From Wuchereria bancrofti (taxonomy: Eukaryota > Nematoda > Chromadorea > Rhabditida > Onchocercidae), in NCBI GenBank assembly GCA_005281725.1, contig SSBO01000009.1:3298163-3362162 (forward strand): 64,000 bases of DNA, in the 5' to 3' direction. Position 1 is the first letter of the stretch. Every line of letters starts with the position of its first letter. The position numbers were made by a program, and so were the translations under genes. The notes under the pieces were generated by a model. The model was not told the DNA's origin. It searched no databases and saw only the letters and a list, made by a program, of their open reading frames with translations. This document shows positions 31,301 to 46,300 of this stretch, piece after piece.

Positions 31301-34300
31301 TTCGTCAGGTTCGCTTTCAGTGAAGTGCATTCATCGAGAAGATTTTTATTTTCAAACTCAATCACTCTATTTCGTTCTTCCAGACGACTGCTTTCTTGAA
31401 GACGTGTTTTGTAAGATCTCATATCGCTTGTTAAATTTTCAATATCTTTCTTCAAACCAGTAATGTCCAAGTCTCTCTCTTCTATTTCCCGTTTATACTG
31501 TTCTCGGCATTCCTGAACACTCATTAACTCTTTCCTCAGTTTTCCAATCTGTTCCTCAAATGGATCCAAACGTCCCTCGGTTTCAAGTTTGTCACTTTTT
31601 ACATCTTTTTCTGTTTCTTTAATCAAACCCAAAACCTCTTTATTTTCCTGAATGGTTGCTTGAAGCACTTGGATACGTTTCTGAAGGCACTTTCTGTCCA
31701 TTTCTTCGTCCTTCATTTGTTTTTTCAGAAAAGCTAACTCCGCTCTTAGACCCCAAACTTCACTACTAGATTTCGACTTCCAAATTTGTTCGCTCGTTCC
31801 AACACAACTTCTGCTTGTACAGTTACGATCGTCTAATTTTAACAATACGGCATCTTTATCTCTATGCTTTACAGCTTCTTCTTCATCATCATTATTCACA
31901 GAAATGATATGTCTTCCCTCTTCCATTTCCGCCTTTGTTTGAGTAGCTTTATTGACCAACACTAACTGATAATCGCTTTGTTCGAACAATAATTTTTCCT
32001 CAAGTACATCAGCTATACATTCCTTTAAAGTAGTCAATTTCTCCTCGAAATCAGATCTTGGACTTAAATCAAGATTTTGTGTTTTACTGTTTTGAAATTC
32101 ATGATGTTGGTCAATTCTGAAAGATGCAACACTGCCGCCCTTGACAGCTAATTCCTTCCTCAGATTCGTCATTACAGCATTGAGCTATAAAGTAACATGC
32201 ATTAATAATACAACTCCAAAATAACCGTGAAAATAAAAAACTCATATATGCAAACAAAAGACCACTGCATTTATATCAACAAACATTTTACAAATTCATT
32301 AATAACAACTGATCATACATAAAAACTGCAAACCTGTAAGACTTAAAAAGAATCGATTATTAAAAAGTAATGAAAAAAATTGGCAGGATGTAGAAATTTT
32401 GGAAATAAAGCAGTTAACTTGGAAGTAACTTTTTCACATCCTTTTTGGAAACCTAAACAGGAGTACCATCTTTCAATTCCTTTCCCTCACTTCACTTAAA
32501 ACTCACATTTGCAAGCTCTGATTACGAGATTTTTATAAATATTAGCTTACTTCGTTAATTTTCCCGCTTTCAGAGGCTTTTAGTTCTCCAACTTCTTTAT
32601 TTAGTTCAGCAATCTTCTGTTCATACTGTTGCTTAGTTTCAATCAACATTTTCTGATGTTTCGATTCCAAATCACTTTGTACCGATGTGAGCATCCTTTC
32701 CTGCAAAGTAAACAGTGACATCTATTTTATTTTTATATTTTTTATTTATTATTATATATTACTTATTATTATTATTAAACAGTGACATTTATATTTCTCG
32801 TCCTGAATTTCTCATTCAAACCGTCAAACGACTTGATTTTGTTGCATATTTCGCTAAGTATGTGCAATCGATTTTCTTCTAATTCGATGGTTATGAAAAT
32901 TTTGTGCTGTTTTTGTATATTTTTTTTCTGATCAATAATAATGCATTATAGAATAAATAGAAAAAATGAATAATACGAAAAAGCTTCCATCGTACTTCAA
33001 CCGTCTATTCCTTATTAGGAATTAGGTATAACAATGATACCTTTTTGAAATAAAGTAACATATATGTCGTTTCCGAGTCTGTAATTTAATAAGTTTATTA
33101 TTACCTTTTCAATAACTTGTTCTTTAAGTCTCGAGATTTCATTCCTAAGTTCCACCAAAATGACATCATTCTTTTGCTGTTGAACAACATTATCACTCTA
33201 GAAATAGAAAATAATTCAAGCATTACTTAATTCATTTAATGGCGGGATAATTTTTTCAAAGGTGACATGAAATGAAGCTTCAAATTTCAATTCAAATAAT
33301 CACAGTTTCTGATTCCGGATTCTTGGAAACTCTTAATTTAGTATGCCTTATAAAATAATATGTTCTAAATAATTCTTTCTTCGGTAACCCTCCTTGAAAT
33401 ACATTTTTCTAATCGTTTTTTATTTTTATGTACTGCTTTGTTTATTTTAATGAGAATTTTCATTCCAAAATAAATAAAATTAAAATAATAAAATCTTAAG
33501 TGAATTTATTATTTACCTTACACTTTTCCATTTCTTTTCTCATTTCATCGCACTCAGATCGAGCCAATTGAGCATCTTGTTGCAATGCCTGAGTTTGTAC
33601 ATCAATATCCATCAACAATCGTTCATTTTCTTCACGTAACTCACGCAATTCCTTTCGCAGTTTTGCGATTTCATCATGCTTTATACTAAACTTACTTAAA
33701 TCCTTATGTGTATTTTATAATCAACCATAGAAAATTTGTTACAATGTTCATTCCCATATTATTATAAAATATAACACAAAGTTAAATACACTGCAACCCT
33801 ACAAATCCTCCCTTCAGATCAATCCGAAGCTTTCAACTTAATCCTAGAGCTGCACCCAAAATTCGGTATGAACCTAAAAATTCGAGTATTTAACCTGAAG
33901 TTGGTAAGAACTGAAGACAAACCTAATCTCATCGCGAGCTGACTGCAGTGAGGTAGCTAATGTGAGCACTTCATCTTCTAAGCTTGCTTTCGCCGACAGT
34001 TTCTCATTTTCAGCTTTGAATATTTCTAGAAGTGCACTGGTATCAGCGAAAGCAGTGCGAACTTCTTCTAGCTCCTTCGTTAGCATTTTACATTTCTTTT
34101 CGTATTTCTCACTAAATTCAGAAATACGATGATGTAAGTGAAGACCGAAGAAAAATTTTGTTTCTGAATAATTCAGTAAAAACAGCGCTACTTTACTTAG
34201 CAGGCAAAGTTCACTTCATCAATAAATTTCTTTTACCTATTTTCCTGATTTCTCATCATTTCCTGCTCAGTCACTAACAGACGTTTGCTTTGTTCCTCTT

Positions 34301-37300
34301 CACCAATTTCCAGAATTTTTAATTTTTCTTGGAGAGAACGAACTTCCTCTTCGAGCTCATCAATAGTTTCTCGAGAGGAACGATCCGCTTCCTGAAAACA
34401 AGTTCTGAACAGTAAATGACTTGTTAACATTATTATTACCTATAACTATTACTTCAATTTACATAACATATCTAGTCTAATTCAGCTCAATCTTAAAGTG
34501 TGCAAGTTAAGTCAGTGACAGATACAGTACAGATTTAATTTATACCGCTAATCTACCCACATCAGCATCTATTTCAGCTTTTTCTAGATCTGCAGCCTGA
34601 GCGGATATTTTATTCCTTGCTTGCTTTAATTCTTCGCGCAATAACCGCACCTGAAATGAAGTTCTTACGTACTTCATCTGAACTGATTGATTATGAAGAA
34701 GTCCGGTTGAGATCATAACAAAAAGTTGTAAAGAGTCAAGAAAAAGTATAAGTGAAATAACGCAATTTCTTATTGCAATAGAATGATTAAACTAAATATT
34801 ATAGAACTAATTTAGTCCCAAAATTACCTGCTCATCAACACTACGCTGTTTATCAGTTTGTATCCTCAAAACGTTTAATTCCTCTTCTAGATCAATGATT
34901 TTCAACCGACAACTTTTTGCTTCTTGTTCTGCTTCCTGTGCTCGCATTCCTTCCATTTTTAAACTCTGCTTCAAATCCTAAAATGAAAGACAAAGAACTT
35001 GACTTCCTCAAATTTCTTTTTAGTATCTGCTAAAGTAATTTGTGTGTTCATTATTCACTGCCTAAATACCTTTACATACATAAACTGAGAAAATTAATTG
35101 TTCTCACTTAGGAAATGAAAAAGTCTAATAAAACTTTGCTCACTATTCGAATGTAAAAACAGATTTTCTCATTATGTGGTACAGTGCATATTAATTTGAA
35201 AGAACATATGTTAGATCAAAAGTGCAATAGTTCCATTTCTAAACAATATATTAACAAGATAAGATAAAATTTATTCGTAAAAATTTGACAAATAAAGAAA
35301 CCAACATTATGTTTTATTTCCTGTTGTCTTATTTCTTCCTCAAATTTCTTTCTAGTGTCTGCCAAAGTACTGTTTTCCCATGTGATTTTTGCTTCGGTGT
35401 CTTTTTTCAAAGCATCATACCTAAATTAAGCAGTTAGTAAGTAAAAACATCACATATAAGAAGGTAGAATTAGATTATTCTGCAAAATTGTACTTTAATT
35501 TGTCAGATAAAGCCTACAGTTTACATTAATATTACTCCGTAGAACCAGTGATATATCAAGAGTGAAACGAATGATTCAAAATTTCCATATACTATCAGCA
35601 ATATTTTATATGATTTTGAAAAGGAAATATGAATTTATTTATGTTGTTATCATCATTATTAGAATGATTATATTCGATTAGAGTTTACTAAGACCTTCAT
35701 ATACCCAGTAACCATTTCTGGATTTGTCAAGAATGAAAATGTTTCGAAAAATTCAATAATGCCAATAATACTAGGTTAACAAAGTAACTGACAAGGGGGC
35801 ATGAGAGGATTTATCCACCATTTCCAATTCCCATTTCAGGTTTAGGATTGATATGTGAGGAATCAAAACAACTAAAAATAATCCCTTTCCTTGTCTTTTC
35901 TACATTATATTCCTTTTATGCTTTTTTTCTTGTTTCTTTTTGGTTCATTTATTGCATACCTTACTGAATCATAGACTAGCAATAGTTGTAGCAATTCTCA
36001 GTTTTACAATAGGAAAACAAACTAACAGGTACCAAACTTCCAAACAAGAGAAGAAAACAATACTTTTTGAGAGCATCAAATATAGGAAAAAGTTTCAACA
36101 GCGTTATAAGCAAAACCTTATAGCAAATGAATTTACCATTAAAATATTCAAGACATACTTTTTCTCACATTCTACCAGATTTTTTTGGCTTTCTTCCAAT
36201 CTTTCACTTAATTTCTCCGCATCCAATTTATATTTCTCCATGCCCCCTCGAAGCTGTGATATTTCGTGTACTTCCTGAAACCATCCATTTTAAAACGAAT
36301 ACTAAAAATTCCTTCTCTTCATAATGTTACTAATTTTCATGAAATTTTCCAAAGCATGTTGAAAATAAACCTTAAAAAGCATACTTTCACTAAAGCGTAA
36401 GTTAAAAGAACAATTCCAATTTTTTATGGAGCTCAGTCAAACTCAAAACGTTAAGTCACAAACTTCACAACTCAGCAGTTGCAGCTTAGACTACAGATTG
36501 AAGTTTGCTTACATTGTTTCGCATGGATGATAATTCAGCTTCTCCCTTCTGTATAGTTTCTAGTGCAGAATTTAGTTCACTCTGCAACTTTCCAATTTCC
36601 TAAATTTCAGAAGATTCCAGTATAACCTTGAACTTAAAAAAAAATTTAATTTTTCAGATTACAAGTGTTTTAACAAAATATCAATTTTGTCAAACTAAAA
36701 TGACGAAATCGAAAGTTTAAAAGAAACTAAACAAATCACAAATTAATAAGAAATAAAAGAAATTACATCACTCTGTTTGGATAATTCCGCTTCCTTCTTT
36801 TTTGCATTTTCTCGCATGAAATCCAACTCGCTTTGAAGATTTCTAAGTTTCTAAATCAAATGAAATTCTTACACATATCTTAAAAACATGCAATTTATGA
36901 TCTAAAGGGAAAATAATTATGAAGATGAAAAAAAAAAGAAAAACCTATGATTAACTGAGCTAAATTAATATCAGTATACTGCAGTGCTTTACATAGTCTG
37001 AGAAATTTTAACTGTAATGAGGTTAGATTTTCAAGAGAGTTGATATATTTTTCTTAAGAGTTGATATAACCCTCAAGAGAGATGATATGTCTCTCAGCTG
37101 GAATTACTTTACAAAAGTAATTTATCATTCTATTACAGAAATTTCATAAAGCACAACTTACTTTCTCACTGTCTGATTTCACTTCCTCAATTTCGGAAAC
37201 GCGTCCCTTAATCTCATTTCGAATCTCATCAATTTGACCTCGCAATTCCTCATTTTCTGCTGTTAATTGAGTTATCATTGCAGGGTCTGCTTCATTCGTC

Positions 37301-40300
37301 TTGATATCCTAGAAAGATGATATCGAAATTAAGAAAGAAGGAAATCGAAATATGAAACATATATTATTAGAAATACGGTACTTAATTACCTGCTTGGCAA
37401 GCATTAAGCTTTGCAATGCAGCTGATTTCATCTGTAAATCGCGTTGCAGCTCTTCAATGCTACTTTCTAGTTGAACCTTCTCGTTGTTCATAATCAAACG
37501 AAGTCTTTTTGACTCATCTTGAGCATTTTCTACTTCCTGATTTTTGCACCGCACTTCCTCTTGCAAATTGTGCACGTCTGTATTAAGCTGCGATTGAACA
37601 GCCTGAAAATCTCAATGATATGCGGCATAAGAGATCTTACACACTGCAACATTATTATTGAATTGACAGTGTTGCATTTGTTTCTGAACACTTCAATGGG
37701 AAAGAAAATGCTAATCTAATTTCATTTTTGATTAGGAAATATTTTTTGCTATTAGTATCAATGTTTTATATCAAACCTAATGCGTTCATTGATAACTTTT
37801 TACTTTACTGGACAAGAAAAAAACATACAAAGCGTGAATCAAAACTAACTAAAATATCGGTGATTTGTTTCTTCAACTTTTCATTCTCATCTTTCAGCAC
37901 ATTACATTCTTGCTGGTCTGAAGTAACGCGATTTGCGTCTGCTAATTGCGCTATTAAACTGTTAATCTAAAATTAAGATAATGGAATTTGCGATTATGAC
38001 TGGATTTCAAACTCTAAATTGAATTTTCTTTTCTCTTCTCTCACACTTCATATTCAGCATAGTTTTTCTGATAAGACCTTAAAATGACTGATATGACTTG
38101 AAATGGCTTGAAAATATCGTCGATTATCTATAATATTCTGAAAATGAATCATTAATTTATCTCTGAAAGATTACCTGCTATGGTTGAAAACCTGAAAACA
38201 AAACAAAAAAAATGCATTTTCAAAAAAAAAAAATGCATTTTCAGAGGGCACTTTTTTTCGTTCAAGGGCAAGTAAACTTATTCGTAGAAAAAAAGAAATT
38301 TATGAAAAAAGACTAAAAAATAAAACCTGCATGAAAAGCTCTTGTTTCTCAGCCTGTTCCCGATCCAGCTGCATGGTTAGTTCTCGTTTTTGGCCTTGTA
38401 GCATCTGGACATCCATTGGCTGCTTTGCTTCCAACGCCCGTTTCTGATTTTCCCATTGCTGTCTGGAATATTAAAGTCCAACTTTGTTTGACAATAGTCT
38501 AATTCTGGAAACCCTTTCCTTTGCATATTTATCATAAGTACAAACACATAAACTTTCGTCTTATGTTACTAAAACTTTATTTCCAATAATTGAATAGTAT
38601 CATAGAAATCGGTCCGCCCCACTAATTTTCACTTGAATCGAAATGAGTTTTCGAAAATGGCTGAAAAGTCCAAATCCACAGAAACCAGCCTAATAAATCC
38701 ATGTAAGATCCCTCATTTGTCATGTAACCGAAAAGCTTTTTGGTAGGTTGTTTTTTACAAAAGATAACAGCAGCTGCCTTTTCGATTTTAATAGGTGTAA
38801 ATTCTATCAGCACAGATAAAATGAGATGACCATTTTTGTGATATCATCAATTTAAGTATCATCTAAGCTGAGAAAACTGAATTTATATATGGAGAAGTAA
38901 ATAGTTACCGGTCTCTCTCGAATTTTTCCACCTTCTTCCTCAATGAATCGCATTCCGAAGTACGCTCTTTGAGAGCTTTCTGCAAATTCAAAATTTGCAG
39001 GAAGTCATATACACAGAACAAAATGTGATGAAAGCAACTTCAAATGCTATTTTATAAATCTTCTTAACAAAGTATCAACCTGTATCATAATGGATATCTC
39101 AAGAAATATTACTAGTGATCACACTTGAATTAAACCGGGGGAAATATTACTAAATGCCGATGCATCCCTTCAATGTCAATAAGGTTTTAAAATCAAGGTG
39201 GAAACCGGCTGCATACAAAGATACTTCCAATTGAACACTTATCGTATCAAGTAAAATAAGTAATTAATCATTAAGCAGTTTTAATTTCGTTTAAATCTTA
39301 ATTAAATAATTAATTTCTTAATTAAATAAGTCTTAATTAAACAATTAATCTTAATTAAAAAAACCCTTTCTATCTTATCATTCTTTTACTGTTTAAAAAA
39401 AATTAGATAGATTAGTTCCTACTAATTGTATACTTTTTAACTTTGTCGCTATATATGCCGTGACAACTTTTTTGCATGCAAGCTGTACTTCCAGTCAAAA
39501 TGGAGAGATTTAAAAAGTCAAAATCTGTATGTGAATTCACTCGTTAACTTAATAATTTGTTATTCATTCTCGAAATAGAAATAATTCATTATCATCTGCT
39601 TCATTTTGCTAATAAAAAATCTTTGAGAAAATTTCTATAACTTTGTGTTTTCATTTAGCTTTTCTTCCTGCACATGTTAAAAGGGGTGAATTTTTTTAAT
39701 CATTCTGATTTGCAGAGTAAGCATATTTGCACACTGTAAATATGCACGTCAAAAATTTTATTTATGGGGTAAATTTAATTTCAACGGTTCAATATATCAA
39801 ATCTATGACTGTATAATCTATTTCAGTAAATGAAAACCTCTAATACCTAATATGAAAGCAATGCTTGAATAGTCTGATAACTTCATTGCTGAATATTCTA
39901 CCCAACTTTGCAAATATGATTATCACAATAAAACGTAAACTGAAGCTTATCGCCTTATCAGCAATGTTTACTAACCACTATTTACGCAAATAACGGTCAA
40001 CAGAATTTAGCAAATTCTCAGTCAAGGCACACAATTCTCAGTTATACATAACTCATCACTTCCTTTCATTAATGTTTGTCTTCCTCTTTCCATGTAACTT
40101 TCTCATAAACAGATGAAGTCAAACATTTCTTAGAGCAGATATGGATGAAATAAATTGTAAAGCGATATCTCTATCAATGATAAATCTGAATAAACATGCT
40201 AATAACTTTTTGAATTTACTTCGTTGAAGTTCAGAAAATAATTGTTATTACCTGTAATAATTCAACATTAGTTGCATTCATTCCAAAATATTTCCTGTTG

Positions 40301-43300
40301 AGACAGCTTCTTATTTACACATCGATAAAAATCGTTCGTATCATGCATAAAACTTTTAGTATTGCGATGGATAATTATCTGACATGTAAGAAAAAGCATA
40401 CAGATGAAAGCGTCTGATCCTACGTTAAAAGCTGGTCAACAGAAGATTTAGGATCGTTGATTTAATCCTAAATTAAAACTAAGCAAAGTATTTAACGAAT
40501 TTATATCCTAAATGTCCCAATAGAGAAAATTATTCGAAATGGATCGATAGAATCTGAATTTTGACATGAAACAATAACTGTACGTTAGAGCAGATTATAA
40601 ATTGATTTATAATTAATGGATAAAAGTGAGTGAACCATTCAGTGGACAAGCTTTACCTAATTATATGCAAATCTATTTTCTTCTCCTGCATCCTTCTTTT
40701 TTTTCTTAGTAATTATGACATTGTCTGTATTCTACATATAATTTAAAGAGGAATTTAAATCAAAGAGTGACGAATGATTTCTTGGAAAGCTCAGTATTAT
40801 CGAGATGTAAATCTAATTTTCCCTAATTCACCTTGATCTGATGGAAGACTTAAAGAGAAAGGAAAATCATGATTGAGAAAGCAACAAAACGCTACAATGA
40901 AAGATTTCAAAGTATTTTCTAACATGATAACATTCATAAATCAAAAGGAAGTTAATCAATTCATCTGTACCATTTCTAGAAAGGATCAAATACACACAAG
41001 CAAATATCTCATAGTAATTCAAAAACAGTAATCGAAGTTTACATGAAAGAATAATGAAGTCACATTTGATTATCATTATTCTAGAAAGTAAAAGATTCTT
41101 AATTATTCATTTAAATACATCCTAAATGTCCCAATAGAGAAAACTATTCGAAATGGATCGACAGAATCTGAATTTTGACATGAAACAATAACTGTACGTT
41201 AGAGCAGATTATAAATTATTCATTTGCTATATTGAAATTATATATTTTCCCAATTAATTTTTAAAAAAAAGACCACTAAAGAGATTCAAAATTTTTGAAT
41301 GGTGATTTTGCTTAAAACATCTTGAAGCAATCTTAAAATTTGACAAAATTTCCATGAAATACATAACAAACAAACAATTTGATTCAATTCTACAACTATT
41401 TGTGATGATTTCTAACAAGTGGGATGTAATAATACAACAATGAAAGATATAATATATGAAATTTTCGCCACTCTTAAAATATTTACCAGAATTGGACTTC
41501 GCAAATCGATCATTTCTCCTAACAATGCTGCATTCTAATATCGGATTTTTAACCATAGAGTAGACAGTATAATAGTATAATACCATTTACAATCTGTACA
41601 ATTCTGAGGAAAGAAAAGCTCAGTTCAAAAATTTCCTCATTTTCATTGATACTTAGAACTTAGCAGTAATGATACCGATGCATCTAAGCTATCAGAGAAA
41701 ATTATGGAAATATTGTAGATGTGAAGACTGGAGGAAAGTAAGAAATAATGCAGCAATAATAGCTTCTCACCACCCAATGTCATTCGTTATGGTCGAGGCG
41801 ATATTTAAGATACGCGACGCTGCTCTCGTACTAACGACAAAAACTAGAAAACAAGTTTTGCAAATGGCACTTCGTCCTCTCTTCCAAATCGTCATTATAC
41901 TCTTGCTGTCACATTCCTTCTTATGTAATATATAGTTAAGCTAACGAAACAACAAAAAGCTGTACAGAATGCTATCATTGTGATGTTAGCGAATTTAGAT
42001 AATGCTTTAGCTAACAAATCTTACGGATCTTTGGTACATTACGTAAAGACCCGTAAGAATCGTAAGATTGTTCACTTGCTCCACTTTGCTTAAGATACTT
42101 TGAAACAGAAAACTTTTCCAGTTCATATTTCATACCAGTTGGCAAGAATATCTATGATTCTCGATAGAAATTAATGTTCACCAAGCATTAAAATCTTACG
42201 ATATCTTAGCTAATAGATTTTCTTTGTTGAATAGAATTTGATCATTTTTTCTGTAATAAAAATCTTAGCAAACTTGTCAACATTCTATACGGAGCTCTCG
42301 GGTAACCCGAATAGTTTAATTCGACTTGGGGTATCTGTGCCGCAATTTGGATTTAAAGCTGTTGGGACGAAGTTGATTTTTTTTTTGTGAAGCGATTTGT
42401 ACAAAAAGTAGAAATCTCGTCAGAAACTCTAACAACATTGGAGAATTCTGCAGTACTTTTTCTACTAAATTTATTAATGTGTAGAGTAAATTTCTGAAAA
42501 AACTCTTAGATATATTGTAATCTCAGAAGTACCAAATTTTCGACCTTTCAGGCGTCCTCCAAACCACTACAAATTCTTAACAACGTTTTTTCCACTTTTT
42601 TTTTCTAAAAAATTTCAGATTTAATTTACTGACAAAATGATGTGAATTGGCAACGACTCAGAAAGGAAAAAATTTAGTTTGATGGGAAATGAATGATTAC
42701 GGTAATGATGACTAATTAATTATTAGGTATCTGCCGGTGCGTTGATGTTTAAATTTTTGAGAATTAAGATATGTCTATTTGTAACTTTCAATAATTTTTT
42801 CCCGTAATATACTTTCAACTTGCCGATTTCCATTGATGAAGAGAAAAAACATAGAAAAGTTGTCAATCTTGTTGTAAACAAACTAATAATTTCGTGATCG
42901 AAGCTTAGAGATTTGGTAATCGTAATAGAAATAAATTAATTTAAAACATGTAAATGCTGGTTTCAACAATTTATTCAATACTGGAGAAAACAGATAGAAA
43001 TTCATCTGGAAATTAAAGAAATGTCTCAAAAACTTTCTAGAAAAAATAACAAACTAAAACTTTACGGATTAAAATGTTTGTGTTGAAGCATATTGTCACA
43101 TTATCTCTTAAATAATGAAATTAGTGACGATCTTAAAACAATAAAGATAACAAGTTGTCTTTTAAGGCAGATTTCTTCTCACTGAACTCTTTTAACATAT
43201 GTTTTCAAAGAGTTTTTCAAAATGATGGAAATAGTGGACGAAACCAAAACGAATGCCAAATTGTTAGCACCAGCGGGAAAAATGGAAATATTTTTTTTGC

Positions 43301-46300
43301 TTCCTGATTGACGAGCAGAATGATTTGATAGTTATGATGAATCAACAAATTAAACATTAAGCATTCGAAGAGACGAATGGAGAACTGAAAGAAGAAGAGT
43401 GAGAAAAATCAAGCAAGAATACAATCGATTATAATGCACTTAACCGTCGTCATATAACAATAATAGAAGAAACTATCGCTATCAGGAAAATAAAACAAAT
43501 TGAAATGGAATTGAAATGGATTTTATCAGAAGATAAATGATGATGATAAGATAATGAGATAATGGTGATGATACGATGATAACAATATAACACTACAATT
43601 TTGTCGTTGAAAGCAATAGTTGAGGGGAATAAAGTATTGATATTTCTTATTTTATTCCCTTTTAATGATTAAACATGTTCAATTATCAATTATAATAATA
43701 TATAACAATGATGATAAAGATATCATTGTATTATTTGCTATAGCATCTAGGAAATTTTTCCCCTACACAAAGATGAAATAATTTTGATCAAATTAAACAA
43801 ATTAATTCTTCTCTAGTGTCCACGATAGTAATAATAACTGCAGTAATTACAAAATGATTGCAGTAATCATGGTAATGACTGCAATAATCATAGTAATGAC
43901 TGCAGTAATCATGGTAATAATTGCAGTAATCACAATAATAACTGCATCGGTATTCAATTAAATAAACGAATAAAAAGGTTTCACGAATTTATTATGTTAT
44001 GCAATGATCTGAAACTTAGGAAAGAAAACAAGGATATTTCTGTGACAAACAAAAAAGTTTGCAGAAATTCAAATACGGCACCGTAACTATGGAAAACATC
44101 ATAAACCTTTTAAATCTATGCAAGATTTAAAATGTTCTACAATATGCTAATGATATCACAAAAAGTTTATGTGTCTGCAAATGTACCTTTCGACATGGTT
44201 TTTCAATTTCCATAAGTCATTTGACATGATCGCTTTTGGCTTGCAGTCAAACCTTAATAACATGTGAACTGAATCAATCAAAACTAGTAACTTTGAAGAC
44301 TGTTTGATGACTGACAATAAAACGTATTATTATTTCGTTTAAGGTCCTATTCAACATTTTAATACTGCTTTTTAATTTAAAGTCTCAAAAATTAATGTTA
44401 TACGAACTTTTTGAAATTCAACAATGAAATACTCAAACACACGTAAAAATGACAATACATCACGTTTACTGGAATCAGTACCAATGTGAGTATAGCATAG
44501 CAAGGTACTAAACATTCTTTCCACTAGAGCATAATTTAGATATGTAGTGTACAGGAACGTAAGTTATGACTATGGCTGTTCACAAATAAAACCCAGTTTT
44601 CTACTCAACCTTTTTCTTTTATGAAAGATAATTCTTTCAATGCAATTGCAAGTCTTAGATCAGATAGTTGTCAGATTGTTATCCAATAAACAATTTTGTT
44701 TTATTATTTTTATTACTTTCAAGCTGTTTCATTATTTAGTTTTAAGCGATATGTTAAAATTAATATAAATTAAGTAGTATAGAATGAATGTCGTACAACT
44801 TATATTTTACTTTTCATTCATCATTTACTGAAGAATGTGAAAGATTCCCTTAAAACATGAAATAATTTGCAATATTTCCATAAAATAGAAAGTGAAAGCA
44901 TAAACAAGCTAACTAATGCTCCCCATCTAATTTTAAAAACTCACAAATATTTTCTCTTTGATTAATCATTAAGCAGAAAATGCAATCCAATAAATGAGAT
45001 TTCATTTTAATAATTGATGAAGTTAAAATGCTTAAAAATAAACCATTAAAGGTAGTTTAAGGTATTCATTTCTTTCTAACTGAAGCTTTTTTTATATATA
45101 TCGAGAGATAACTATTAAATTAGATATAAGCAAATATGCATCATGGGAATCTTATACATCCAGTAAGTTCTTGCTTTCCTTTCTTATTCTCTAAGACTCC
45201 TTTCGGAAAAACATTTTTTTATGTTTTTTTTCTCAACATATATTAATCTGTAATTAATATTGAGAGTTAAAGAAAAGATACTCTCAACAAACTTATTAGC
45301 GAATACAATCGGTAATGATTTGCATAAGCATATCCATAACAACCTTATTACTATTATTTCTTTTTTTTATATAAATGTTCAACTATAATTACTGAAAATA
45401 TCGAAGGATTATAGTGTACATTGACTCTTTCATATGTTATCATTCAGATACTTTCAATATCACTTTTCCTAAATACATAAAATTTCAGCTAGTTGAGGAG
45501 GTTCTCGCAAATGCTCTCTCAGTGGTTAATCAATCTGCAGCAAATGAATTGGTTTGCTCCTTCAGAACTCTTTGAATATAGAGAATTATTTATATAATTA
45601 TTCATTTATCTAATAAGATTTTCTTTAATGAGCAAAAGAAAAGCCAACGGAATATGTTCGTTGCGTAGGAAAGATCTCACTCGATGAATGTAAACAGTAG
45701 AAAATAATATAAATGCAGAAATAAGAAGTGGATGAAATTGACAAAATTAGCTTAAAATTTCGCTTTCTTAATAGTTTGGATAATATTTGTATCACTAACG
45801 TTATCATTATCATTACATATGTTTGATTAATCTAAGTGATATTTTTTTGGTAGCTAACAAAATCATGATTGAAACTAGCAAAAAATGTATGATTACGTTA
45901 GAATCAGATAAATGCGGTGAGGCAGATCAGTAATTAGATGAAGAAAGTGACATGAAGAAATCGATTTTGCAGAAGAATGAAAATGATACAGAAGAGAAAG
46001 TAATAGGATCGTTTAACGACCTGCAACAAGCACGATGTCACTGGATACAACTTGCTAAACTTGACTTACAAGTAATAAAAACAGAATAATTGTCGTAGCA
46101 GATACGTTCATCAGTTTCTACTTTAAAATATCTCAATCTTCAAATTTTTAATTAGGCTATCTGTTCAACTACTAGTGTGACTAAAATTACTAGATTTCTT
46201 GGGATAGCATGATATTATTAATACGATTGCACTGTTCCAAATTTGTTTCTAATCTGAATGAATCATTTTGCTGCATCTAATAATGGAATAAAATTTGCTA

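Noticed and set aside
41669..41935. 88-codon plus-strand frame and a 42-codon minus-strand frame
   Set aside because: Neither has partner exons or a recognised motif. Treated as part of a possible old insertion.
43837..43946. Possible CRISPR-like array
   Set aside because: Units are directly contiguous with no spacers, in a eukaryotic intron; it is a minisatellite.
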